DNA of 21,891 nucleotides, from assembly GCA_900546485.1 (NCBI GenBank), contig URDK01000038.1, forward strand, positions 1 through 21,891, written 5' to 3'. Position 1 is the stretch's first letter; each line of letters opens with the position of its first letter. Source of the stretch: an uncultured Eubacteriales bacterium. GTDB lineage: Bacteria > Bacillota > Clostridia > Oscillospirales > Oscillospiraceae. Position numbers and translations under genes: made by a program. Of the stretch, positions 6,609 through 14,097 are shown in pieces. The notes beneath the pieces were generated by a model. It searched no databases. It was not told the DNA's origin and worked only from the letters and a program-made list of their open reading frames with translations.

Positions 6609-7647
6609 CCGGTACGGCCCAGGGCTGGAGGAGGGGCAGGACGTCCTCGTCCAGGTCAAGAACAAGGGTATAGCCGGTTTCGCAGCTTGGCAGGACGCCT
6701 CGGTCAAAGCTGAGCTCCAGACGGTCCTCAAAGATGGTCAGGCACTCCGGCTCAAAGGCGGCCTCGATCTCCGCACGCTGCTCCGGATCCGTGAGCTCCG
6801 AGAGGTCGAGTATGCGCTGCACGGCCTCGTCCGGCGGGCAGGCGAAGAGTTCCCAGGCCTCTATGTACTCACCAGTCTCCCGGTCAAATGCCGAGCCGAT
6901 GCGCTGCTCCTCCATGACAAAATTGCCGACGGGGTAATCCACAGTGGTGAGGAAGTATATCACGCGCTCGCTCAGGGCTGTGGGCACGATGCGCTGGCTC
7001 AGACCCCAGGTTTGGAAGTCGGAGGCGTCCTCGGTCTCCAACCAGGCCGCGTAGGCGCGCTCCAGCTCGGCCTGCTCGTCGTACAGCACTCCGCGGTCCT
7101 CAAACCAGGCGGCGATGTTCACCTGCGCCGCCTCGCCCAGATCGTTCAGGCTCAGGCTGCTGCTGGAGTCGTAATCGGGGCCGACGGGTTCCTCGACCTT
7201 CAGCAGCTCCGTGCCGTCCTTGGCTGCGTAGGCTATCGCGTTCTCGTATTGCCAGATATCCAGCTTAGTGCCGTCCGCCAGGACAGCGGCCTCGGGCTTC
7301 AGGAAACCGGTCAGGTACACGGCCTCGGCCTCCTGGGCCTTTACCTCCTCCAAACCGGTGACAAGGCTGCTCTTCGGGCCGTCGAAATATACAGTCAAGG
7401 CCACGTCGGGCGCGGAGCCGGAGAGGAAGGCCTCGGCGCTCAGCGCATCGAGCCAGGACTTCACATAGGTCCTGTCCGTCAGCGTTACGCCGAGCAGTTC
7501 GCCGCTGGAATCCATGACGAAGGACTCAAGACCCTCGGGGCCGGTGTTGAGCTCCACGACCTTTCCGCTCACGCCATGTGTTCCGCTGGACGAGCAGGCG
7601 CTGAGGAGTAGGGCGCAGAGGAGGATGAGGGGCAGCGCTTTTTTCAT
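6589..7647 (-). CDS. Lipoprotein of unknown function
   Basis: A 352-residue secreted lipoprotein. The N-terminus is a type II signal peptide with lipobox LLSAC, so C18 would be lipidated and the protein held on the outer face of the membrane. The mature part is acidic and mixed alpha/beta. The C-terminal 120 residues (a helix rich in acidic residues, then LTIFEDRLELSFDRG and a final strand before LPLLQPW) vaguely recall the DUF3298/RsiV-type domain, a weak impression only. I chose the ATG at 7647 because AAAGGAG lies just upstream and the signal peptide begins there; an upstream in-frame start would add 38 residues that are not a signal sequence. It follows the GH13 gene by 28 bases and is probably cotranscribed. 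Its stop sits inside the shared terminator. Confidence 0.8.
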   Translation of the reverse strand: MKKALPLILLCALLLSACSSSGTHGVSGKVVELNTGPEGLESFVMDSSGELLGVTLTDRTYVKSWLDALSAEAFLSGSAPDVALTVYFDGPKSSLVTGLEEVKAQEAEAVYLTGFLKPEAAVLADGTKLDIWQYENAIAYAAKDGTELLKVEEPVGPDYDSSSSLSLNDLGEAAQVNIAAWFEDRGVLYDEQAELERAYAAWLETEDASDFQTWGLSQRIVPTALSERVIYFLTTVDYPVGNFVMEEQRIGSAFDRETGEYIEAWELFACPPDEAVQRILDLSELTDPEQRAEIEAAFEPECLTIFEDRLELSFDRGVLPSCETGYTLVLDLDEDVLPLLQPWAVPDTNNTP

Positions 7648-7675
7648 GTGCAGCTCCTTTCCCGTGTCGCTTGAC

Positions 7676-8983
7676 TTATTCGCACTTCCAGAAGGCCACG
7701 CTGTAGGGGGGCAGCTCACTGCCTCCGCCGAAGTCGTGCATTTCGCCGGTGATGAGGTCAACGGCGCGTCCGCAGTTTGCGTTGAAGTGGGCGGTGAAGG
7801 GCTTATCCTCAGCGTTGATGGCCACTATGACCCTCTCGCCGTCGACGGCGCGCTGGAAAACGGTCTGCCTGTTGGTTATGAGCAGGTCGGTGAAGTCGCC
7901 ATAGCACAGAGCGCGGCTCTCGCGGCGGGCTTTGGCCATGGCGGCGATGATGTCCGTGAGGGAATTCCATTCCGGGGCCTCGAAGCTCGGGCGGAGGCTC
8001 CAGTCGCCGTTTCGCTTGTCGCCCTCAGCGCCCCACTCGCTGCCGTAGTAGACGCAGGGGATGCCCGGCATGGAGAACACGAGGCCGTAGATGAGAGGCA
8101 GGTGAGCCTTGTTCTGCAATATCGTCGCCGCGCGCGTGACGTCGTGGTTGTCGCAGAAGGAGAGCAGGTGGCGGCCCTTGTAGAGCGTCCAGTTCTCGGG
8201 GCCGAACTGCCGTTTGAGGCTGTGGACTATCTCAAAGAGGTTCATGCTGTTGAGGCTCGAGTGCAGGCCCTTGTAGCACTCGTAGTTCGTGACGCTGTGG
8301 AGCATCTGGTCGTTCATCCAGCGGTTGTAGTCGCCGTGCAGCGTCTCGCCCAGGAGGAAGAAATCCCCGACCAGGCCGTCGCAGAAGCTCCGCAGGCGGC
8401 GCAGGAAGTCGAGGTCAAGGCAGTAGGCGACGTCGAGCCTCAGGCCGTCTATGCCGAACTCCTCGCGCCAGAAGCGGACGGTGTCAAGTATGTAGTCCAC
8501 GACGGCTCCGTTGCGGAGGTTGAGCTTCACGAGCTCGTAGTGTCCCTCCCAGCCCTCGTACCAGAAGCCGTCGTTATAGCCGCTGTTGCCGCCGAAGTTT
8601 ATGTTGAACCAGTCCTTATATGGCGAGTCCCATTTCTTCTCCTGCACGTCGCGGAAGGCCCAGAAGCCGCGGCCGACGTGGTTGAACACGCCGTCGAAGA
8701 TGACGCGGATACCGCGCTCGTGCAGCGCATCGCACACGGCCTTGAGGTCCGCGTTGGTGCCGAGGCGGCAGTCGACGCGGCGGTAGTCCCGCGTGTCGTA
8801 GCCGTGGCAGTCGCTCTCGAACACGGGGCCGAGGTACACCGCGTTTGCGCCGAGGCGCTCTATGTGCTCCGCCCAGTCGGCTATTTTAAGTATCCTGGGC
8901 TCCGTGACGCCGTCGTTTGCTTGCGGCGCGCCGCAGAAGCCCAGGGGGTAGATATGGTAAAAGACGCTGTCATATGCCCACAT
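7676..8983 (-). CDS. Cytoplasmic GH13 alpha-glucan hydrolase (alpha-amylase / cyclomaltodextrinase type)
   Basis: A 435-residue glycoside hydrolase of family 13 that should cleave alpha-1,4 glucosidic bonds in maltodextrins or similar. The four GH13 regions are present in order: DGVFNH (97-102), GLRLDVAY with nucleophile D184, LLGETLHGD with acid/base E213, and FCDNHD (276-281) with the third acid D281. There is no signal peptide, so it acts inside the cell. It is shorter than neopullulanases and lacks their extra N-terminal domain; a small all-beta domain ends the protein. The exact bond and product specificity cannot be read from sequence. The ATG at 8983 follows AAAGGA. Its own promoter is at 9016-9044, so it is expressed independently of spoVAC upstream. 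It may cotranscribe the lipoprotein gene. Confidence 0.92.
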   Translation of the reverse strand: MWAYDSVFYHIYPLGFCGAPQANDGVTEPRILKIADWAEHIERLGANAVYLGPVFESDCHGYDTRDYRRVDCRLGTNADLKAVCDALHERGIRVIFDGVFNHVGRGFWAFRDVQEKKWDSPYKDWFNINFGGNSGYNDGFWYEGWEGHYELVKLNLRNGAVVDYILDTVRFWREEFGIDGLRLDVAYCLDLDFLRRLRSFCDGLVGDFFLLGETLHGDYNRWMNDQMLHSVTNYECYKGLHSSLNSMNLFEIVHSLKRQFGPENWTLYKGRHLLSFCDNHDVTRAATILQNKAHLPLIYGLVFSMPGIPCVYYGSEWGAEGDKRNGDWSLRPSFEAPEWNSLTDIIAAMAKARRESRALCYGDFTDLLITNRQTVFQRAVDGERVIVAINAEDKPFTAHFNANCGRAVDLITGEMHDFGGGSELPPYSVAFWKCE

Positions 8984-9015
8984 TTCAAATCATCCTTTCA
9001 GTGGCTGCTTTTGCC

Positions 9016-9044
9016 AGTATACAACAGCCCGGGCGATTTGAAAA
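9016..9044 (-). promoter_or_regulatory. Sigma-A-like promoter of the GH13 gene
   Basis: On the minus strand TTTTCA (9044-9039) and TATACT (9021-9016) are separated by 17 bases. Transcription would begin near 9009, giving a leader of about 26 bases that holds the ribosome binding site. Confidence 0.6.
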
Positions 9045-9055
9045 GGGGCATGTGC

Positions 9056-9496
9056 TCAGCGCGCTAGGCAGAGGATGAGGCCGTAGATGATGCTGGCGCA
9101 GGTGCCGAAGACTATGACGGGCCCTGCTATTATGAACATCTTGGCTGCCGTGCCGGTTATGAAGCCCTCGCTCTTGAACTCCAGCGCGGGGGAGACCACG
9201 GCGTTTGCAAAGCCGGTTATGGGCACCAGCGTGCCCGCGCCGCCGAACTTCGCCGCATCGTCGTACACGCCGAGGCCGGTGCAGAGCGCGCCGAGGAACA
9301 CCAGCGTCATAGAGCAGGCCGTGCCCGCGTCCGCGCGCGAGAGGCCTGACATGACCCAGAGCTCAGTTATGACCTGGCCCAGCGCACAGATGGCCCCGCC
9401 GATGAGGAAGGCGCGCAGCAGGTCGCCCCATATCGGCGAGGGCGGCGACTTCTTTTTCACGAATTCGGCATATTGTTTGTTCGTCATTTCCGGCAT
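9056..9496 (-). CDS. spoVAC: Stage V sporulation protein AC
   Basis: A 146-residue membrane protein of the SpoVA channel, which moves dipicolinic acid with calcium into the forespore and releases it at germination. In B. subtilis SpoVAC itself behaves as a mechanosensitive channel. The soluble N-terminus (YAEFVKKKSPPSP) before the first helix separates it from the shorter SpoVAE. The signature GAGTLVPITGFANAVV (86-101), followed by ALEFKSEG, is diagnostic. Hydrophobic segments lie at about 28-48, 60-77 and 118-143, with a semi-polar stretch between. The ATG at 9496 has AGGAG eight bases upstream. The usual neighbours spoVAD and spoVAE are not adjacent: a divergent gene lies on one side and a GH13 gene on the other. 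Confidence 0.93.
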   Translation of the reverse strand: MPEMTNKQYAEFVKKKSPPSPIWGDLLRAFLIGGAICALGQVITELWVMSGLSRADAGTACSMTLVFLGALCTGLGVYDDAAKFGGAGTLVPITGFANAVVSPALEFKSEGFITGTAAKMFIIAGPVIVFGTCASIIYGLILCLAR

Positions 9497-9514
9497 AAAA
9501 TCAACTCCTGAGCC

Positions 9515-9544
9515 TATTTTGCCGCAAACGGGCGCTTTTATTTA
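9515..9544 (-). promoter_or_regulatory. Possible forespore (sigma-G/F-like) promoter of spoVAC
   Basis: On the minus strand TAAATA (9544-9539) and CAAAATA (9521-9515) are 17 bases apart, one mismatch each from forms such as TGAATA and CATAATA. Sigma-G control fits spoVA genes. The implied start near 9508 leaves a leader of only about 12 bases beginning at the ribosome binding site, which weakens the call. Confidence 0.3.
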
Positions 9545-9549
9545 CGGCT

Positions 9550-9577
9550 TTGACTATCGCTGCAAAACTGGTATAAT
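9550..9577 (+). promoter_or_regulatory. Strong sigma-A promoter of the monophosphatase operon
   Basis: TTGACT (9550-9555) and a perfect TATAAT (9572-9577) are 16 bases apart. The start near 9584 gives a leader of about 28 bases. It is back to back with the spoVAC upstream region. Confidence 0.85.
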
Positions 9578-9611
9578 GAGTGCGCAATTTTTAAATGAAC
9601 GGAGGCGCGCC

Positions 9612-10406
9612 ATGGCGCAGGAACTTGATTTGGAGGTCCTCCTTCCGGAGGTTGAGACGGCGGTGCGCGAGGCCGGGCTGCTTTTTGCCGACCGCGCCCT
9701 TGCCGGACACATACAGCACAAAAACGCCACCGATTTTGTCACCGAGGTGGACACGGGTGTGCAGGAGCTGATGCGCCGCCGCCTCGCGGAGATACTGCCC
9801 GAGGCCCGGTTCATGGGTGAGGAGCAGGACAACTCTGGTCTCGACACCTCTGGCCTCGTATGGATACTCGATCCCGTGGACGGCACGACCAACTTCATTC
9901 ACCGGCTCAGGCACAGCGCCATCTCGCTGGCCCTCGTCTCCGCCGGGGAGCCCGTGCTCGCCCTGATCTTCAACCCCGAGACCGACGAGCTCTACACCGC
10001 CCTCAAAGGCCGGGGCGCGAAGCTCAACGGCCGAGCAATCAGCGTCAGCCCCACGGAGCAGCTCGCTGAGAGCCTTATAGGCGTCGGCACCAACCCGGCC
10101 TTCAGGAACGAGGCTGAGCGGAACTTCCGCATAATACGCGAAGTGTACGAGCGCTGCATAGACATACGCCGCATGGGCGCGGCCTCGCTGGACTTCTGCG
10201 ACGTGGCCTGCGGGCGTCTCGACGCCTACACGGAATGCCGCCTCAACCCCTGGGACTACGCTGCGGGATTGCTCATAGTCCGAGAGTCGGGCGGCACCGT
10301 CACCGACCTTCGCGGCGGCAGCCCGGACATGTTCACTCCAAGCGACATCGTCGCGGCCAACGGGCGCGTGACGGATGAGCTGCTCGGCGCGCTGGCCGGT
10401 ATCTGA
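9612..10406 (+). CDS. Inositol-monophosphatase-family phosphatase
   Basis: A 264-residue Mg-dependent phosphatase of the IMPase/SuhB superfamily. The three metal-binding motifs are intact: GEEQ (E70), WILDPVDGTTNF (D87 and D90) and NPWDYAAG (D215). Such enzymes hydrolyse inositol-1-phosphate, or in related members fructose-1,6-bisphosphate, 3'-phosphoadenosine 5'-phosphate or histidinol phosphate. The length and motifs fit IMPase best, but the true substrate cannot be set from sequence. It is cytoplasmic. GGAGG lies seven bases before the ATG, and a near-consensus promoter precedes it. The next gene starts only four bases after its stop, so the two are cotranscribed. A link to inositol lipids or a phosphorylated acyl acceptor used by the next enzyme is possible but unproven. 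Confidence 0.92.
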   Translation: MAQELDLEVLLPEVETAVREAGLLFADRALAGHIQHKNATDFVTEVDTGVQELMRRRLAEILPEARFMGEEQDNSGLDTSGLVWILDPVDGTTNFIHRLRHSAISLALVSAGEPVLALIFNPETDELYTALKGRGAKLNGRAISVSPTEQLAESLIGVGTNPAFRNEAERNFRIIREVYERCIDIRRMGAASLDFCDVACGRLDAYTECRLNPWDYAAGLLIVRESGGTVTDLRGGSPDMFTPSDIVAANGRVTDELLGALAGI

Positions 10407-10410
10407 TGGG

Positions 10411-11853
10411 ATGGAGAGCAATGAACGCGCGGAGCTGGAGCGGCTGCTCTTCGGCCTCGCGGCGAGGATAGACCTGCCCGCGCGGGAGAAGCGTGCCATG
10501 CTGGCCGATTTCCGCGCGGCGGCGGAGTATCTCGTCTCGGACGGCGTCCCGGCGCGGGAGGCGGCGGAGCGGCTTGGCTGCGAACGCCTCGGGGACTTCT
10601 ATCTCCGGCGTGCCGACTACTGGTACCCGCTCGACGACGCGGCCAAGATATACCCCATGTCGATGACGGACGGCTGGATGTCCGTTTTCCGCCTCTCGGC
10701 GTATATGGACGCGCCCGTGGTGCCGGAGCTGCTCCAGGCGGCGCTGCATTTCGTGCTCCCGCGCTTCCCCTTTTTCTCAACTGAGGTGAGGCGGGGCCTG
10801 TTTTGGCACTACATCGATGGCGTGAAGCGCCGCTTTGTCGTCAGGCCGGAAACTGAGCCGCCATGCGCGCCGATGGACCTCACGGCGGGGGAGCGGCAGG
10901 CCTTCCGCGTGGTGTATTACCGCGAGCGGATAAGCGTGGAGTTTTTCCACATCCTCACCGACGGCACGGGCGGCCTCGCCTTTCTCACGGCGCTGGTGTC
11001 GGAGTATCTGCGCCTGCTGGGCCTCTCGGACGGACAGGACGCCCCGGCAGAGACGCCGCCGGACGGGGAGGAGTGCGAAAACGCCTTTGAGCGCTGCTGC
11101 GGTGAGGCCCCGTGTGGGGGCTTTGCCGAGAGACCGGCCGTACAGCTCAGGGGACGGCTCTCAAAGCAGCGGCCCGCGCGGGTGCTGCACCTGGAGCTCG
11201 ACACCTCGGTGCTGCGTGGGGCTGCAAAGGCGCGCGGCGCGACGGTCACGGCGCTGGTGCTGGCCTTCATCGCGGAGGCAGCGCACGCGGCGTCCGAGCC
11301 CTCGCGGGGGGAGATACGGATACAGGTGCCCGTCAACATGCGCAAGTTCCGCCCCTCGGCAACGCTGCGCAACTTCTCGATGTACTGCTCCGTCGCCGCG
11401 CCCTGGGAGGAAGCGAGCGACGCGGAGCGCCTTACGGGCGAATTTGCGCGTCAGCTGAGGGATAAGGCCTCCGAGCGGGCTATGCTCGGCATGCTGGGTA
11501 CGACGGCGGCGATGGTGCGGCGGCTGTCGCCCGTGCCGCTGGCGGTAAAGCGCCCCGCGGCGCGGCTGGCCTACGGTTTTCTGGGCGAGCGGGCCTTCAC
11601 CTGCACGCTCTCGAACCTGGGCGCTGCCGTACTCCCGGAGGACGCGGCGCGGCATGTGGTGAAGCTGGATTTCGTGCTCGGAACCTGCGAGCAGAGCCGC
11701 GCCGCCTGCTCCATGGTCACGCTGGGAGACCGCGCCGTGCTGACTGTGACGAAGCTGACGGAGGACCCGGCCTTTGAAAACCGCCTGACGGAGCTTTTCG
11801 AGGCCGCCGGGGTGCCGGTGAGATTGAGCGGGAGCATGCTGTATGGAGCGTAA
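10411..11853 (+). CDS. Condensation / alcohol-acetyltransferase-like acyltransferase with an N-terminal helical domain
   Basis: A 480-residue protein. Residues about 5-65 form a small helical region with the spacing of DUF1700/HAAS-type domains (LFGLAARI, then GVPAREAAERLG). From about 68 on it matches the chloramphenicol-acetyltransferase/condensation fold, with the catalytic HxxxDG motif as HILTDG (H180, D184), a second-half strand QVPVNMRKF and the LSNLG motif (400-404) at the solvent channel. These enzymes transfer an acyl group to an alcohol or amine. No carrier protein is nearby. The ATG at 10411, four bases after the previous stop, is the only sensible in-frame start; its ribosome binding site (GATGGG) is weak, which suggests coupled translation. 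It overlaps the next gene by 11 bases. The substrate is unknown; a lipid or cell-envelope alcohol is plausible given the membrane-protein partner. Confidence 0.82.
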   Translation: MESNERAELERLLFGLAARIDLPAREKRAMLADFRAAAEYLVSDGVPAREAAERLGCERLGDFYLRRADYWYPLDDAAKIYPMSMTDGWMSVFRLSAYMDAPVVPELLQAALHFVLPRFPFFSTEVRRGLFWHYIDGVKRRFVVRPETEPPCAPMDLTAGERQAFRVVYYRERISVEFFHILTDGTGGLAFLTALVSEYLRLLGLSDGQDAPAETPPDGEECENAFERCCGEAPCGGFAERPAVQLRGRLSKQRPARVLHLELDTSVLRGAAKARGATVTALVLAFIAEAAHAASEPSRGEIRIQVPVNMRKFRPSATLRNFSMYCSVAAPWEEASDAERLTGEFARQLRDKASERAMLGMLGTTAAMVRRLSPVPLAVKRPAARLAYGFLGERAFTCTLSNLGAAVLPEDAARHVVKLDFVLGTCEQSRAACSMVTLGDRAVLTVTKLTEDPAFENRLTELFEAAGVPVRLSGSMLYGA

Positions 11854-12409
11854 AATAGATATCTGCTATCCCGTGCCGCGGCGCAGGCTGCTCGACATGA
11901 CAAAGCTGCGCCGGGTGGTACTGAGACTGCTGTGCGCCGTCGGTGCGCTCTGCGTGTTTATAAATATCTGCACGGGCGGCGCGGCCTGGAGTGCGGTGGT
12001 GGCGGTCTCGCTCTGGCTAGTGTGGACGAACGCTTTCGCAAAGCCACTGGTGGAGGACAGCGCCGCCGGGCGCGTATCGCGCTTTTTCCTGAGCGTCTGC
12101 GTGCTGCTGCTTACCGTGGAGCTATGCTTTGGTGGAAGCTACACCGGCATCGTTCTGCCCGTGCTGCTCTGCTGTACTCTGGCCATACTCTCCGCGGTGT
12201 TCTACCTGGGGCGGAGGGGGCTCATGCCGCTGCTGCGGCTGCTGGCGCTGTGTGCGCTGGACCTGCTGGCCGCACTCTGCGGCGCGCTCCCGGCCAACGC
12301 TCCGGCCTCCATAACGCTGCTGGCGCTGAGCCTAGCAGCCTGTCTGCCGGCCCTGTTTATGGACCGTACGCGACTCATGCTTGAACTGAAAAAACGGCTA
12401 CATCGCTGA
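11843..12409 (+). CDS. Six-helix membrane protein (DUF6320-like)
   Basis: A 188-residue integral membrane protein with about six hydrophobic segments (25-43, 47-64, 79-97, 101-122, 128-148, 155-173) and a basic C-terminus. Its start lies within the end of the acyltransferase gene (11-base overlap), so the two are translated together. Proteins of the DUF6320 type occur next to such acyltransferases in Clostridia and usually begin with a zinc ribbon. Here only the PV/IDICYP-like linker and the helices remain, so this may be a shortened form. The family assignment is from memory of that context and is moderate. It probably anchors the acyltransferase or supplies its substrate at the membrane. 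Confidence 0.65.
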   Translation: MERKIDICYPVPRRRLLDMTKLRRVVLRLLCAVGALCVFINICTGGAAWSAVVAVSLWLVWTNAFAKPLVEDSAAGRVSRFFLSVCVLLLTVELCFGGSYTGIVLPVLLCCTLAILSAVFYLGRRGLMPLLRLLALCALDLLAALCGALPANAPASITLLALSLAACLPALFMDRTRLMLELKKRLHR

Positions 12410-12440
12410 AAAAGTCCCGCTCACGCAGCGGGGCTTTTTT
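12409..12440 (+). terminator. Terminator of the monophosphatase operon
   Basis: A G/C-rich stem (AGTCCCGCT at 12413-12421 with AGCGGGGCT at 12427-12435, one G-U pair) has the loop CACGC. A-rich bases precede it and six T residues (12435-12440) follow. Confidence 0.9.
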
Positions 12441-12604
12441 GCAATTCGCATGATTTTAATAAAAATCGCAGGATTCTCGGTGGCAGAAGACGGAAAAGTT
12501 TTGTAGAATATAGGCATAAAGTCCGGGGACTCGGCGTATGACTTTGTATAAATCGACGGCCGCGTCCCGGCAATGTGACAACACTTAATAAAGGAGGAAC
12601 CAAC
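12441..12604 (+). promoter_or_regulatory. Regulatory region before the ABC transporter
   Basis: This AT-richer stretch holds two possible -10 boxes, TAGAAT (12504-12509) and TATAAA (12547-12552), neither with a good -35 box. There are also two dyads: GATTTT/AAAATC (12452-12467, 4-base gap) and AAAGTC/GACTTT (12518-12523 and 12540-12545, 16-base gap). A good -10 without a -35 fits an activator-dependent promoter, for example one driven by the AraC-type regulator at 21112. The exact start site cannot be set. Confidence 0.45.
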
Positions 12605-14005
12605 TTGAAAAAGCTTCTGTCTCTTCTGCTCGTCGCCATGATGCTCGTCGGCCTGCTGGCCGGCTGCGGCAGCGAGCCCGCCGCCACCTCCAATCCGCCC
12701 GCCGCCGACGGCGACACCAGCGCGCCCCCCGCGGAGGATACGCCTGATGTCGAGCTCACGGAGACCCAGAAAATAATCGCCGAGGCCGAGACCATGACCC
12801 TCGAGGAGCTGGCCGCCAAGGCCATCGAGGAGTCCAACGGCAAGACCTTCTTCGGCGTGGGCAACTCCAGCCGCGGCAAGACAGCTCTGCCTCTCTTCAT
12901 CGAGTATCTCCAGAGCATCGACCCGAGCTACACCCTCGAGTATGAGTGGCAGCAGCCGAAGAACAACAAGATCTTCGACCAGCTGACCGCCGACTCCCTG
13001 AAGGACACCGGTACCTTTGCCATGACCCTCATCCAGGACGGCAACCAGATCGAGAGCAAGATGGTCCAGACCGGCATCCTCGACACCTTCATCCCGAAGG
13101 ACTGGGCCGACGCCAACGGCACCACCGCCGCCGACTACACCGGCTATCTGCCCCTCCAGACCCTGAACAAGGTCTTCATGTACAACAACACCGGCTCCAA
13201 GACCTACGACAACTGCTGGGACTTCGTCGCCGAGGGTGAGCACGGTCTCTTCATGGACATCGACTCCGAGGTCGTCGGCAAGAACTTCCTCTACATGCTG
13301 ACCAACGATACATACTCCGCCTGGCTCAAGGAGGCCTTTGACGCCCTCTCCGCCGAGGAGCAGGCCTACTTCCAGCCCACCATCGACGCCATGGCCGCCG
13401 ACGCGGCCGACCTCGGCCTCGGTGAGAACGGCAAGTACGCCCTCGCCTGGATAAAGCTTTGGGTCGGCAGCTACAATGCCCAGACCGACGACGGCCCCAT
13501 CTGCAACACCCTCGTCGACGCCTCTGCGACCGACCAGTTCGGCCTGCTCGTCTACTCCAAGCTGCGCTCCGTTGAGGAGAGCGCCTCTGTCTCCAAGAAC
13601 AACATCACCGTCGCGGCCTACAACGACGGCTACACCGGCATCGGCGGCTTCGGCTACTGCCACTACCTGTTTGTCACCGACAACAGCCCGCTGCCCTGGA
13701 CCGCCTGCGCCTTCATCGCCTACATGACCTGCACCGCCGACGGCTTCTCCGCCTGGGGCAAGGACATCGGCGGCTACTCCTCCAACCCGCTCGTCGCCGC
13801 TGAGAACGAGGAGATCTTCCAGCACCAGACCGGCGGCATGGCCGAGGACGGCACCACTGTCGAGTTCGCCGCGCTCAACGACGCCGGCTACGACTGGTGG
13901 ACCACCGACGGCAAGCTCGTGCTCGAGGATCCCGAATACTGCGCTTCCGTCTCCTTCACGGTCGGCAGCTGGATCGAGACCCTTGACAAGTACTCCGTGA
14001 GCTGA
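12605..14005 (+). CDS. ABC transporter solute-binding lipoprotein
   Basis: A 466-residue secreted binding protein that would capture the substrate for the permease and ATPase encoded next. The signal peptide ends in the lipobox LLAGC (C21), followed by a Pro/Ala/Thr-rich tether to about residue 55. The mature domain has the two-lobe solute-binding character (aromatic-rich second half, many Asp/Asn/Tyr), but it is longer than AfuA or FbpA and I see no close likeness to the second binding protein at 18435. The start is TTG at 12605: AAGGAGG (12591-12597) is seven bases upstream and the Lys-rich signal peptide begins there. An in-frame GTG at 12575 lies before the ribosome binding site. It is probably the most highly expressed gene of the operon (see the hairpin at 14029). 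Confidence 0.88.
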   Translation: MKKLLSLLLVAMMLVGLLAGCGSEPAATSNPPAADGDTSAPPAEDTPDVELTETQKIIAEAETMTLEELAAKAIEESNGKTFFGVGNSSRGKTALPLFIEYLQSIDPSYTLEYEWQQPKNNKIFDQLTADSLKDTGTFAMTLIQDGNQIESKMVQTGILDTFIPKDWADANGTTAADYTGYLPLQTLNKVFMYNNTGSKTYDNCWDFVAEGEHGLFMDIDSEVVGKNFLYMLTNDTYSAWLKEAFDALSAEEQAYFQPTIDAMAADAADLGLGENGKYALAWIKLWVGSYNAQTDDGPICNTLVDASATDQFGLLVYSKLRSVEESASVSKNNITVAAYNDGYTGIGGFGYCHYLFVTDNSPLPWTACAFIAYMTCTADGFSAWGKDIGGYSSNPLVAAENEEIFQHQTGGMAEDGTTVEFAALNDAGYDWWTTDGKLVLEDPEYCASVSFTVGSWIETLDKYSVS

Positions 14006-14028
14006 GCCCTGACGGCTCAAGCATCTGA

Positions 14029-14066
14029 GCGTCCCCGGATGATATCCGCGTCCGGGGACGCTTTCT
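14029..14066 (+). terminator. Intra-operon hairpin between binding protein and permease
   Basis: A perfect 11-bp stem, GCGTCCCCGGA (14029-14039) with TCCGGGGACGC (14051-14061), has an 11-base loop and is followed by TTTCTC. It looks like a leaky terminator or a 3'-end stabiliser, common between binding protein and permease genes, which would keep binding-protein mRNA in excess. Confidence 0.65.
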
Positions 14067-14097
14067 CAAAGATTCTCCGGAAAGGAAGGAGAGCTGC

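Noticed and set aside
7514..9067. A 517-codon plus-strand open frame over the GH13 gene
   Set aside because: The minus-strand frame carries all GH13 catalytic motifs, a promoter and a ribosome binding site. The plus-strand translation is Val/Ala/Glu-rich filler.
12398..14020. A 540-codon minus-strand open frame over the first binding-protein gene
   Set aside because: The plus strand has a clear signal peptide, lipobox and ribosome binding site. The opposing frame is low-complexity Gly/Val/Leu sequence.
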